A stretch of DNA of 64,000 nt from Pseudoalteromonas denitrificans DSM 6059 (GTDB lineage Bacteria > Pseudomonadota > Gammaproteobacteria > Enterobacterales > Alteromonadaceae), in NCBI RefSeq assembly GCF_900112265.1, contig NZ_FOLO01000009.1:1-64000 (forward strand). The letters are read 5' to 3'. The position numbers and the translations under genes were made by a program. Position 1 is the first letter of the stretch. Each line of letters starts with the position of its first letter. This document shows positions 47,879-55,994 of the stretch, piece after piece. The notes below the pieces were generated by a model. That model saw only the letters and a program-made list of their open reading frames with translations, did no database searches and was not told the DNA's origin.

Positions 47879-48913
47879 CTACGGACAACCTCCTACAAAA
47901 GAAGCAATTTCATTGCCATTTCCATCGTATAAATGCCATATACAGCCTTCACCAGATGGACCACCTCCTACAGTACCGCTATCCTTAAATTCGATGTTAT
48001 ATCCGACAGCGACTGCTTTTGAATTTTCTATGTCATCAGGAGTAGAATACACTCTTGCTAAAAACTTTTTGTTCAAGAGTTTAATTATGCACGATGAGAG
48101 TTTTAATGTGTTTAGGCTATTTTTAGAACTAAGAATAATATTTAAAGATATATTATCAAAATATGTCATATGGCGACTTGATTCGAGGTGTAAAATGTTA
48201 TTTTTAATTTTTACCTCATAGCTTACTTGATTCTTTTTTGTCCCAGGGTATGAGTGAATTATTACTCTATTTTCTGGTACATAATTCCAAGTACCTCCTA
48301 AGCCAAAATCACCAACACCGACACTAAAATTAGCAGCTGTAAAAACGCTTCTTTCAAAAAAAGCATCACCATGTTGAATATAAAAATCTTGTGCTTTTAT
48401 GGTTACGGCAGAGAGTGTATTAGCATTAAATGCTTGCTCTACAGTTTTACTTACATTTGATTTAGAACACGGTACAGCTGACGTGATTTGATCTTGACTT
48501 GATGGAGTAGGTATATCTTTACTGAGTGTATTTGATAAGGCATCTATTGTTTTATATGTTTTTAATACTTTAGCTGCCAAAGCTTTTATCTCTTGTGGCA
48601 ATGTAATATCTTTTATCGTTAAGGTGAAGTAGGCATGTTCACCCCCTTGTCCAGTGTGTCCAACTCTAAAGCCAAAGGTTTCACCTGTTGTATTATCAAT
48701 AATGGCAACTGAATTACTTGCGCTATAGCAGTGAGTACCTTCAGGGCCATTAAAATCGTTATAACATTGATAGTCAGGTTCTAATTTTATTTTGGCTAAA
48801 GACTTGGCACTCGAATAATTACAGTTGTCACAAATAAGGGCTTTGTAATCACTGGCAAATGATCCGGTAGATATTAACAATGTTGATAAAAGCGTGATTA
48901 ATCGTAACTTCAT
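47879..48913 (-). CDS. Secreted cysteine-containing protein of unknown family
   Basis: The 344-residue protein has a signal peptide ending near TGSFAS. It has a CDNC pair near 28-33 and other Cys residues at about 50, 58, 150, 278, 326 and 343. The C-terminal patch GGGPSGEGCIWHLYDGNGNE ends in GGCP. The cysteine number and the exported start suggest disulfide bonds. I recognise no family or catalytic motif. It appears to be monocistronic. Confidence 0.6.
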   Translation of the reverse strand: MKLRLITLLSTLLISTGSFASDYKALICDNCNYSSAKSLAKIKLEPDYQCYNDFNGPEGTHCYSASNSVAIIDNTTGETFGFRVGHTGQGGEHAYFTLTIKDITLPQEIKALAAKVLKTYKTIDALSNTLSKDIPTPSSQDQITSAVPCSKSNVSKTVEQAFNANTLSAVTIKAQDFYIQHGDAFFERSVFTAANFSVGVGDFGLGGTWNYVPENRVIIHSYPGTKKNQVSYEVKIKNNILHLESSRHMTYFDNISLNIILSSKNSLNTLKLSSCIIKLLNKKFLARVYSTPDDIENSKAVAVGYNIEFKDSGTVGGGPSGEGCIWHLYDGNGNEIASFVGGCP

Positions 48914-49332
48914 TATAAATTCCTTTTTAAAAACATAATATATAACGATATGCAGTAGCTTTACATGGTACGTTTTAATGGTTTATCTACAATTTTAATT
49001 ATTAAATTATCTGGAAATATCACTGCAATAAATAGAGCTAAATGACAGGGAAGTTCATAGTATTGAGATGCGTCAATTTACATTTATCTTATTCAGTATA
49101 TTTCGTGAGTAGTTATATCCAAGGAGTTAGCATTGCCGTGTTCTAACGGTTAAATAACAGGCACTTAGTGGGCATTGTTTTCTAAAACTAGAAAAGAGGC
49201 ATTGCCAATTATTGATAATGAGTAAAGACAGGCATCTCATTTTAAGGTTTTTAGTAATAAATATTTTAAATGAAACTGTGCTTATAAAAGGCGCTGTTAA
49301 AGCGCCTATTTTGGATAGGGAATTTATTTAAA
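48914..49332. other. Intergenic region, 419 bp, with a terminator copy
   Basis: It should hold the promoter of the secreted Cys protein and the terminator of the DUF4785-like gene at 49289-49307. The words GCATTGCC occur at about 49130 and 49211, with a related GCATTG between them, but they form no clear array. No reading frame was seen. Confidence 0.4.
49289..49307 (-). terminator. Terminator of the DUF4785-like gene
   Basis: AGGCGCT (49289-49295) pairs with AGCGCCT (49301-49307). On the minus strand the stem is followed by CTTTTATAAG. The hairpin and flanks are identical over about 26 bases to the one at 47832. Confidence 0.75.
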
Positions 49333-50508
49333 TTACCAAGCTGTATCTAAGTCTTTACCAACCTGAGATATGTTTGTTTGTGGTAAAACGATCATTCTAG
49401 TTTGGTCTGTTAAAATAATATTGCTAAGACTATAGGGGCCTTTTGTTATGCCTGTTACCTTAAATGGCATAATGAGACTTGCATCTGAATATAAATATTG
49501 TGCAATTTCAGCTGTTGCAATGTCTACTTTTTGATTATTAAGGTTGAACCCCTGTAATGTTGCTTTGACTGCAAAACGTCCTTCTTGAGCAATAGATAGA
49601 GGCACAGTTACCTTAACATTTGTTTTATTTTTTGCTGCAATATTAATGTCAGATGTAACGACTTTTGCAGTTTCAGCAGTTTGAATAAAAGGCACTTTAA
49701 TGGTTCGTTTTATTTTATTTGCTAAGTGATCTGTTGTGATATTAAGCTCTACTTGATATAAGCCTTTTACAGCTCCCAGTTGATGTAACTCATCAGAAAA
49801 CACAATATTTCCCTGGTTATACTTTAATGCGACTTTCTCACCTAATGGGCTGATCAGGTATGCATTCACATCTTTATTACTAAATTGTTTATTTGTGAGC
49901 TGAGCATTTAGTTTAAGTTTTGGTTGTAGCTGTTTTTTAATGCTTAGTGGTGAAGTAACCTTTAATTTAAATGCTGAGTTTTTATCTTTTACATGTACGA
50001 TATATTTATCATCAGCAACTAAAGGTTGTGCATATTTTAAAATTGTTTCAGAAGCTAAAGAAGCATTTTCTACTTTTAGAGCGATGCTGCCATCTTTAAA
50101 GCCAGCCAATGCCATATCTTTTTGTGCAGCCAGCTGTACTAATTTTTGTTTAACTGATTTTTGATTATTTACTAATTGAATTTCATTTAGTTCAAGCTCT
50201 TGAGGTTTAAATACTTGGCCTTCATCAAACTTTGCTTTAGGTGCTAATTTAACTAAAGTAGACGCATCGCTTAAATATACTTTTATGCCTGCATTAAGCT
50301 GGGCTCCTGTTACTTCTTGCCAATATTCATCACTGATATATGTTTTTTGATTAGCTACAGATATATCAGTATTAAAAGTTGTTGGCCACTGGTAAAAAGT
50401 TGCTTCACTCGTCTTATTTTGTGCATTAGCAGTGAAAGCCATCGCTAAAGTTAATAAAGTAAATGTTTTTGATAATTTTATTGATATGTTTTTGTTTGAA
50501 ATTTTCAT
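49333..50508 (-). CDS. Exported protein, DUF4785-like
   Basis: I place the start at ATG 50508: the AGGAG at 50515-50519 is 6 bases upstream of it but only one base from the ATG at 50514. The 391-residue protein has a signal peptide ending near AFTANAQ. Its body is predicted to be beta-rich, and YWQEVTGAQLNAGIKVYL recalls DUF4785 proteins of Alteromonadales; that is from memory. The stop of the upstream lipase gene overlaps the ribosome site, so the two are coupled. No function is known. Confidence 0.65.
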   Translation of the reverse strand: MKISNKNISIKLSKTFTLLTLAMAFTANAQNKTSEATFYQWPTTFNTDISVANQKTYISDEYWQEVTGAQLNAGIKVYLSDASTLVKLAPKAKFDEGQVFKPQELELNEIQLVNNQKSVKQKLVQLAAQKDMALAGFKDGSIALKVENASLASETILKYAQPLVADDKYIVHVKDKNSAFKLKVTSPLSIKKQLQPKLKLNAQLTNKQFSNKDVNAYLISPLGEKVALKYNQGNIVFSDELHQLGAVKGLYQVELNITTDHLANKIKRTIKVPFIQTAETAKVVTSDINIAAKNKTNVKVTVPLSIAQEGRFAVKATLQGFNLNNQKVDIATAEIAQYLYSDASLIMPFKVTGITKGPYSLSNIILTDQTRMIVLPQTNISQVGKDLDTAW

Positions 50509-50517
50509 TATCATCTC

Positions 50518-51375
50518 CTAAATTCTGTTGCGTACTAAGCTGTCTAAACCAAAACATTTACGTCTACTCTGGTGATGACTTAAAGGCTCTTTTCCATTGG
50601 ATTTATCTTTATCGTAAAACCATACACTGCCTGCGGCGGCTTGAGAGCTGCAATTTAAGAATCCATCAGAGCAATTATCTAACCAATTTTGAGTTACTTC
50701 TAAGGCTACTTGGTATTGATAACCACCACAGTAGCTATCAGTATCCCAAATTGCAGAATCTACATCACTACCGACTACAGCTTCAAATTTAGATTGAAGG
50801 GCGGGTCTTCCAGATGTGCCATATAGCCACTCGGTATTGTAAAACTCCATCCAGCTAACTTGTTGTTGTTTTACAGCATCACTGTTATAGCCAAGTAACC
50901 AGCCAACACCAGCCTCAAAAGCATTACCTGCAATGGCTGCGTCGGCTAAAGGTGTGCCACCACTTGATGGTGCCAAAGCGACTGTGTGTGTGATTTTGTT
51001 TATTATATTAGGATAAAGGCTATTGGAAGTTGGGTTCGATAAAATCCAACGAACTATGTTACCGCCATTAGAGTGAGTTATAAGTTTTAGGTCAGTTATG
51101 TTTTGATCTGAAATAAAGTGAGTGAGTGCTGTAGCTAAACAGCCAGAAGCATCCTCATGCCACATAAATTGATCAAAATCACAATTTATAACTGTATATT
51201 TTTCTGAATTGGGGATGCCTTTTCTAACTGAATCTATAAACTCCGAGGTCCAATAATCGTTTCGAGCATCGGTTTGTTTTCCTGTGCCGTGAATAAAGGC
51301 AAGCCCAGTATTTGCATTTGCTGCCCCTGCTAAGAAGCAAGTTAATAGAAGTGTTGATTTTATTGTTTTTGTCAT
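50518..51375 (-). CDS. Secreted lipase/esterase-like alpha/beta hydrolase
   Basis: The 285-residue protein has a signal peptide ending near AGAANA. LAFIHGTGKQTDAR has the HG oxyanion motif and LKLITHSNGGNIVRWIL near 97-113 the nucleophile elbow in the variant form H-S-N-G. Six or more Cys residues suggest disulfides. It is followed at once by the DUF4785-like gene, so the pair may act on the same surface substrate. A hairpin GGAGGT/ACCTCC lies at 51413-51427 upstream. Confidence 0.75.
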   Translation of the reverse strand: MTKTIKSTLLLTCFLAGAANANTGLAFIHGTGKQTDARNDYWTSEFIDSVRKGIPNSEKYTVINCDFDQFMWHEDASGCLATALTHFISDQNITDLKLITHSNGGNIVRWILSNPTSNSLYPNIINKITHTVALAPSSGGTPLADAAIAGNAFEAGVGWLLGYNSDAVKQQQVSWMEFYNTEWLYGTSGRPALQSKFEAVVGSDVDSAIWDTDSYCGGYQYQVALEVTQNWLDNCSDGFLNCSSQAAAGSVWFYDKDKSNGKEPLSHHQSRRKCFGLDSLVRNRI

Positions 51376-51412
51376 TGTGTATTCCTGTAAATTAGTTGGG
51401 TATTTACTGGTT

Positions 51413-51427
51413 GGAGGTTCGACCTCC
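51413..51427. promoter_or_regulatory. Palindrome upstream of the lipase gene
   Basis: GGAGGTTCGACCTCC is a perfect dyad about 38 bases before the lipase start. It may be an operator or a leader hairpin that hides a GGAGG. Confidence 0.4.
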
Positions 51428-51758
51428 GATCACAATCTATACAAAATCGATCAATAAAACAACGCGAGTTAACCTTTTATTTACAGTTGTTCCTGTAATG
51501 CTTGCTGTTGTTTAGCTTTTAACAACAGATGAACGTTGATGTCCAGTCAGTTTTTATAAGAGGTAAAAAAATTTAAAAAACTAAAGTGAAATTCTTTTTT
51601 GTGGTTATATTTTTTCTGAGTGTAGGTAAATTAAGGTGCTAAGATTGGTGATCAAAAAATCATGCTGTGTTAATTTTTTAAAGTGAATAAGTGACGACAA
51701 ATTTAAGAATTTTTTATTAAATGTGTTTATATTTTGGGTGCGTTTAATATTATTTCAC

Positions 51759-51764
51759 TATACT
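51759..51764 (+). promoter_or_regulatory. Candidate -10 box for a plus-strand small RNA
   Basis: TATACT at 51759-51764 resembles a -10 hexamer. TTGGGT at 51734-51739 lies 19 bases upstream, slightly too far for an ideal -35. No coding gene follows on this strand before the terminator. Confidence 0.3.
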
Positions 51765-51770
51765 AAAAAG

Positions 51771-51861
51771 GTTTCATGAAGAAGCTTTAAATGGAATATT
51801 ATTTAGCTTCGTTTTAGCTTCGTTTTAGCTCACTTGCTAACCCATGTGAGCTTGTTTTTTA
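51771..51861 (+). ncRNA. Candidate small RNA with direct repeats and terminator
   Basis: A rho-independent terminator, AGCTCAC (51827-51833) paired with GTGAGCT (51846-51852) and followed by TGTTTTTT, lies on the plus strand with no plus-strand coding gene before it. Upstream, TAGCTTCGTTT is repeated at 51804 and 51815. Transcription from near 51771 would give an RNA of about 90 bases. It is a prediction from layout only. Confidence 0.35.
51827..51860 (+). terminator. Orphan plus-strand terminator
   Basis: The 7-bp stem AGCTCAC/GTGAGCT is followed by a T-run ending near 51860. On the minus strand it is followed by As, so it is oriented to plus-strand transcripts. Confidence 0.7.
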
Positions 51862-51866
51862 TTGGA

Positions 51867-52043
51867 TTATTTTATCCAGTTTTCAACATGGTTATATTCT
51901 GGATATTTTGTTAGGTATTCCCGAATGCTGTAATAAAAATTCACATCGATATTGAGATCTTCCCAATCACCTGAAAATACTTGTTTAACTAGGCTGTTGT
52001 TTGGCATTAAGTAGTCTGCTTTTTGATAACCTCTATCAAGCAT
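51867..52043 (-). CDS. Short frame of 58 codons, possible gene remnant
   Basis: The frame starts with ATG at 52043 and encodes stretches such as LMPNNSLVKQVFSGDWEDL and FYYSIREYLTKYPEYNHVEN. The composition is protein-like, but there is no ribosome site and a stop lies two codons upstream. It may be the 3' end of a lost gene or a small protein. I do not recognise it. Confidence 0.3.
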   Translation of the reverse strand: MLDRGYQKADYLMPNNSLVKQVFSGDWEDLNIDVNFYYSIREYLTKYPEYNHVENWIK

Positions 52044-52150
52044 GCTTTAAATTTTACTTTATTGAAAAATATATGAATTAAAATATTTTTTTTGCTCTAT
52101 TTTGATGGATTTAGAAATATATGAAACACTCTTTTTTATGAAATAAAATG

Positions 52151-52187
52151 AGCCCAGCAGTAATTTATGCTGATGGGCTTTTTAGTT
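52151..52187. terminator. Terminator after the POT transporter gene
   Basis: AGCCCA-CAG (52151-52160) pairs with CTG-TGGGCT (52170-52179). It is followed by a T-run on the plus strand and lies just beyond the POT stop on the minus strand. Confidence 0.6.
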
Positions 52188-52212
52188 TCGATAAATGAAA
52201 ATTACTTACAAG

Positions 52213-53736
52213 CTATTTTACGCCATGCATTAATTTATTAATCAATGGTGAAATGATAAATAAAAACATACCAGCGCCAGCAAGTAACCAAAAACTAAAG
52301 CTAAAGCCATTGATTGCAGAGGCGACAGTCATACCTTTCTCACCACTCATGCTACCGGCTAAAATTCCTGAGAAATTGTTTCCAATGGCTGTGCTTAAAA
52401 ACCATCCTCCAAAAGCTAAACCTGCCATAGAAGCCGGAACTAATTTACTGATCATAGATAAACCGATAGGTGATAAACATAATTCACCCACAGTATGTAA
52501 TACATAGCATGCAGCTAAAGGCCAAAGAGGAATTAAATTATTAGAATTAAGTAAGTTTTCTAATGCATATACTAGGATTAAAAACCCTAATCCAGTGCCT
52601 AATAGACCTAAAGCAAACTTTCGTGGAATACTAGGTTCAATTTTTTTCTTAGCCATAAAAACCCAAATCATGGATACAATAGGGGCTAAAGCTAAAATCG
52701 CGACAGCATTAACAGATTGAAACCAAGCAATTTTAAATTCAAAAACTGCTGTAATATTTCGATCGACGATATTTTGAGCTAAAAAAGTAAAAGAGCTACC
52801 GGCTTGTTCAAAAAACATGAAAAAAATTACGTTAAAACCACACATTACTAAACACGCTATCATGCGATCTAAAGCAATTCTTCCATCTTTTTTAGCACCA
52901 TTAATAAGCATAAAAGCTAAACCGATAAATAAAATAAATAATAACCAAGCGAGTATTTGTGCTCCTGCATAGGCCATTAAAATATATACAGGCCCAATAG
53001 ATAAAAGAGAACCTGCAATAACATAAACTAAATTTTTAGTTCTGGTTGGTGATTTATCAATTGTGCCTGTGCCTTTAAGTTGCTTACGACCAAAGTAAAA
53101 CCAAACATAACTAATTAGCATACCAATTCCAGCTGCTGCAAATACTGCTTTATAATTATCCATCATAGGTGTTTGAGTAAGTGTACTGGCAAGCCATTGG
53201 GTTATAATGGGAGAAACCATCGCTCCAGCATTTATGCCCATATAAAAAATGCTAAAACCACGATCACGGCGACTATCGTTTTGGTGATAAATCTTACCAA
53301 CTAGGTTTGAAATATTTGGCTTAAAAAGTCCATTGCCTACAATTATGGTGGCAAGGCCAATCATAAAAAAATTTTGATCTGGTAACATGATCAAAAAGAA
53401 ACCCGCGGCCATAATGAGTGCGCCAACTAATATCGAATGTTGCGAGCCAATAATTTTGTCTGCTACGTAACCGCCAAAAATTGCACTGCCATAAACAAGC
53501 GCTAAATATGCGCCATAGGTATTAGATGCAAAATGTTGCCCTGAAGTATCACCGTTAAAAAACTGTGCAACAATATATAGGGTAAGTGCCCAACGAATAC
53601 CGTAAAAAGCAAATCTTTCCCAAAATTCTGCCATAAACAACATCCATAACGGTTTTGGATGCCCCCATAAATCTTCATATTTTGAAATACTGTTTATCTG
53701 TATTTCTTGTTCAGGAGTTGTACTTATTGATGTCAT
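52213..53736 (-). CDS. POT-family proton-dependent oligopeptide transporter
   Basis: The 507-residue protein has 12 or more predicted helices. AEFWERFAFYGIRWALTLYI at about 35-54 is the ExxER-type motif of the POT family, and GGYVADKIIG near 88-97 fits the next conserved segment. GNGLFKPNISNLVG near 132-145 and FSIFYMGINAGA near 160-171 are the PTR2 signatures. It should take up di- and tripeptides with protons. It is divergent from a CadC-like regulator, and 11-bp phased repeats lie in the shared promoter. Confidence 0.92.
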   Translation of the reverse strand: MTSISTTPEQEIQINSISKYEDLWGHPKPLWMLFMAEFWERFAFYGIRWALTLYIVAQFFNGDTSGQHFASNTYGAYLALVYGSAIFGGYVADKIIGSQHSILVGALIMAAGFFLIMLPDQNFFMIGLATIIVGNGLFKPNISNLVGKIYHQNDSRRDRGFSIFYMGINAGAMVSPIITQWLASTLTQTPMMDNYKAVFAAAGIGMLISYVWFYFGRKQLKGTGTIDKSPTRTKNLVYVIAGSLLSIGPVYILMAYAGAQILAWLLFILFIGLAFMLINGAKKDGRIALDRMIACLVMCGFNVIFFMFFEQAGSSFTFLAQNIVDRNITAVFEFKIAWFQSVNAVAILALAPIVSMIWVFMAKKKIEPSIPRKFALGLLGTGLGFLILVYALENLLNSNNLIPLWPLAACYVLHTVGELCLSPIGLSMISKLVPASMAGLAFGGWFLSTAIGNNFSGILAGSMSGEKGMTVASAINGFSFSFWLLAGAGMFLFIISPLINKLMHGVK

Positions 53737-53822
53737 TTTTTATCTCCATGTATTTGCTTGTTGTTTATTTTTAATATTTATTATTTTTTACGCCTTTATA
53801 ATAAAAGGGGTGAAATAATCTA

Positions 53823-53877
53823 CTTGAAACTATGGTGAAGCTAGCTAAAAGCTTGAGTGAAGCTTTGGTGAAGGTGT
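53823..53877. promoter_or_regulatory. Five 11-bp phased direct repeats in a divergent promoter
   Basis: Five consecutive 11-base units start at 53823, 53834, 53845, 53856 and 53867: CTTGAAACTAT, GGTGAAGCTAG, CTAAAAGCTTG, AGTGAAGCTTT and GGTGAAGGTGT. The consensus is near GGTGAAGCTTG. They lie between the POT and CadC-like genes, 70 bases before the regulator start. OmpR-type winged helices often bind direct repeats one helical turn apart, so this is a candidate operator array for that regulator. Confidence 0.6.
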
Positions 53878-53946
53878 AATTCAAAGATTGTTATTTGGTG
53901 AAAAAGCCGTAATTATATAGCCTGAAGCAATAAAGGATGAAAATGA

Positions 53947-55629
53947 GTGCTGAATAATAACAATAATGTAACTCGGTATATTTTTGAAGATTTGACCTTA
54001 GATATTCAAATAGGAATGCTGTTTAGAGATAAAAATAAAATAGCTTTACCTAAATTAAGTTATGATTTACTTGTTGCTTTAGTTGAGTCATCACCAGCAT
54101 TATTAAGTCAGCAAGAGCTAATGGAAATTGTATGGCCAGATCGCGTCATTGGTGATGAAACACTTAAACAGCGAATAAAATTATTGCGTAAATCTTTATC
54201 AGATAATGCAAGTGCGCCTAAGTATATTGAGGCTATTCGGGGAAGAGGTTACCGCTTATTACCAGAAGTTAAGCGAGAATGCATTATAAATAAAGCGCCT
54301 TCAGTCATTGTGGATTTATCGGCTAATGATAGATTTCCTGATTTAGCAAATATGCAACTTACTGGTTTATGGCGAAAAATATATAAGATGGGTTTAGTTT
54401 CTTTTTTAGTCATAGCATGTTTATTAAGTCTGTATACATACGTTTATTCTTCAAATAAGGAGAATGAATTATTAGTTTCAAGTCGCAAACCTCAAGTAAT
54501 CATTCAAAAAGATAAAATAATGAATAATATTGCTTTAGATTATTATTTAAAGGGAAAGGATTATTATAAGCGCTATCGCGAAATAGATAATGTGATTGCG
54601 ATTGAGTTTTTTAACAAGGCAATCATTGAAGACCCTGAGTTGTCTTTGGCCTATGCAGGATTAAGTCAGGCACATAGTCAGCAGTTATTCCAGTTTAACG
54701 GTTCATCTGAGGATAAAATAAAAGCAATTGATTATGCTTATCAGGCAATTACTTACGATAACAATTCCGCAGAATCATATAAAGCATTAGGTATTGCCTA
54801 TTATGTTTCAGGTTGGTTATCCAAGAGTATAGATGCGCATTTAAAAGCATTGGTTTTATCACCATCAAATACTGAAACGGTTTCAAATCTAGGGTTTATT
54901 TATAGTGAACAGGGTCAGTTTAAAAAAGCTTTGAAATGGCATCAAAAAGCACTGGAATTAAACTCTAAACATGTTGTCAGTATAGTGCATACAGGTCAAA
55001 CTTTAGCTGGGTTAGGGCATTACTCTTTAGCTGAAATATGGTATAAAAAAGCAATTGATTTGCAGCCTGATTATATATTAGCCACTTTTCATTTAGGACA
55101 ACTTCAAATAGAGTTAAAAAACTTTACTCAAGCTAAAAAAACGTATCAATCTGGTTTGAGCTTATACCAGAATCATTCCTTATTGTTAGAAGGGTTAGCG
55201 GATAGTTATTTTTATTCGGGGGATATTAAAAAAGGGCAGCAACTATATCAAAAAATCATAAATAATAAGGAGAGTAAAGCAAGCGAAGGCGTTAAAATAA
55301 TGGCGCTATTATCTGCAGAAAAAGTACCTGAACTACAATTAACTTTATTTATTAAACAGCTTAAAGATGCGTTAAATCAAGGTTCAGATAAAGCGAGTCA
55401 CAGTTACAATTTGGCTTTATTGTATGCATTTAAAAATCAAGATGTGCTAGCGGTTCGTTATTTAGTTCAAGCTGTGGAGCAAGGTTTTTTTAATATTAGT
55501 AGAATTGAGAGTCACCCTCTATTTTCACATTTAAAAGCGTTAAATAATTATAAAAAGCTTATTGCGAATATGAAAAAAAAACAAAGTTTAGAAAATGAAG
55601 GTATTGAAAATTTAATGTTTTTTAAATGA
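53947..55629 (+). CDS. CadC-type membrane-anchored regulator with TPR domain
   Basis: The 560-residue protein begins at GTG 53947; AAGGA lies about 10 bases upstream, while the nearby ATGs are in another frame. Residues about 10-105 form an OmpR-type winged helix: KLSYDLLVALVESSPALLSQ, then GDETLKQRIKLLRKSL and IRGRGYRLL. A membrane helix lies at about 148-168. The outer part, about 195-545, has TPR repeats such as YSEQGQFKKALKWHQKALEL. It probably controls the divergent POT gene. Two small genes follow in the same operon. Confidence 0.85.
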   Translation: MLNNNNNVTRYIFEDLTLDIQIGMLFRDKNKIALPKLSYDLLVALVESSPALLSQQELMEIVWPDRVIGDETLKQRIKLLRKSLSDNASAPKYIEAIRGRGYRLLPEVKRECIINKAPSVIVDLSANDRFPDLANMQLTGLWRKIYKMGLVSFLVIACLLSLYTYVYSSNKENELLVSSRKPQVIIQKDKIMNNIALDYYLKGKDYYKRYREIDNVIAIEFFNKAIIEDPELSLAYAGLSQAHSQQLFQFNGSSEDKIKAIDYAYQAITYDNNSAESYKALGIAYYVSGWLSKSIDAHLKALVLSPSNTETVSNLGFIYSEQGQFKKALKWHQKALELNSKHVVSIVHTGQTLAGLGHYSLAEIWYKKAIDLQPDYILATFHLGQLQIELKNFTQAKKTYQSGLSLYQNHSLLLEGLADSYFYSGDIKKGQQLYQKIINNKESKASEGVKIMALLSAEKVPELQLTLFIKQLKDALNQGSDKASHSYNLALLYAFKNQDVLAVRYLVQAVEQGFFNISRIESHPLFSHLKALNNYKKLIANMKKKQSLENEGIENLMFFK

Positions 55630-55644
55630 GGACCAAAAAAATAA

Positions 55645-55992
55645 ATGAGAAAAACAGATAAAAAATTAGATAATAATATCCGTAAAATATTAAATGAAGT
55701 TTGTGAAACTGCTTTATCGCAAGTAGAAGGTTTTATTTGGCTAACTCATCAGGTTAGCTATGATAATTTTCCTGAAACCTTATATATAATGTGTGCCTTT
55801 GAATTTAACAATGATCTTGATGAAGCAAAGCGATTAAAAAAAGATAAACTTATATCTGATTTAATTTGTAAAAAGTTAGCTCATATCAATATTAAAATTA
55901 AAGCGGACAAACAAGTTGGTTTTGATACACAACAAAATTGCGATAGCCAAAACAATGGCAATTGGCTGCAAAGGCTAAAATTAAAGAGATAA
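55645..55992 (+). CDS. Small hypothetical protein
   Basis: The 115-residue protein starts 15 bases after the CadC-like gene, with GAGGA upstream. LNEVCETALSQVEGFIWLTH and VSYDNFPETLYIMCAFEF look like a compact alpha/beta fold. It ends 2 bases before the DUF2956 ATG. I recall such short proteins next to similar operons in related bacteria but know no function. Confidence 0.6.
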   Translation: MRKTDKKLDNNIRKILNEVCETALSQVEGFIWLTHQVSYDNFPETLYIMCAFEFNNDLDEAKRLKKDKLISDLICKKLAHINIKIKADKQVGFDTQQNCDSQNNGNWLQRLKLKR

Positions 55993-55994
55993 AT

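Larger units (their letters stand above)
51376..52212. other. Long intergenic region, 837 bp
   Basis: This gap is unusually long here. It holds the lipase promoter and palindrome (51413-51427), a candidate plus-strand small RNA with its own terminator (about 51771-51861), a short reading frame (51867-52043, minus) and the POT gene terminator (52151-52177). Confidence 0.5.

Noticed and set aside
49131..49215. Integron attC-like site around TAACGGTTAAATAACAGGC and repeated GCATTGCC
   Set aside because: The required inverted core sites do not pair and no integrase or cassette lies nearby.
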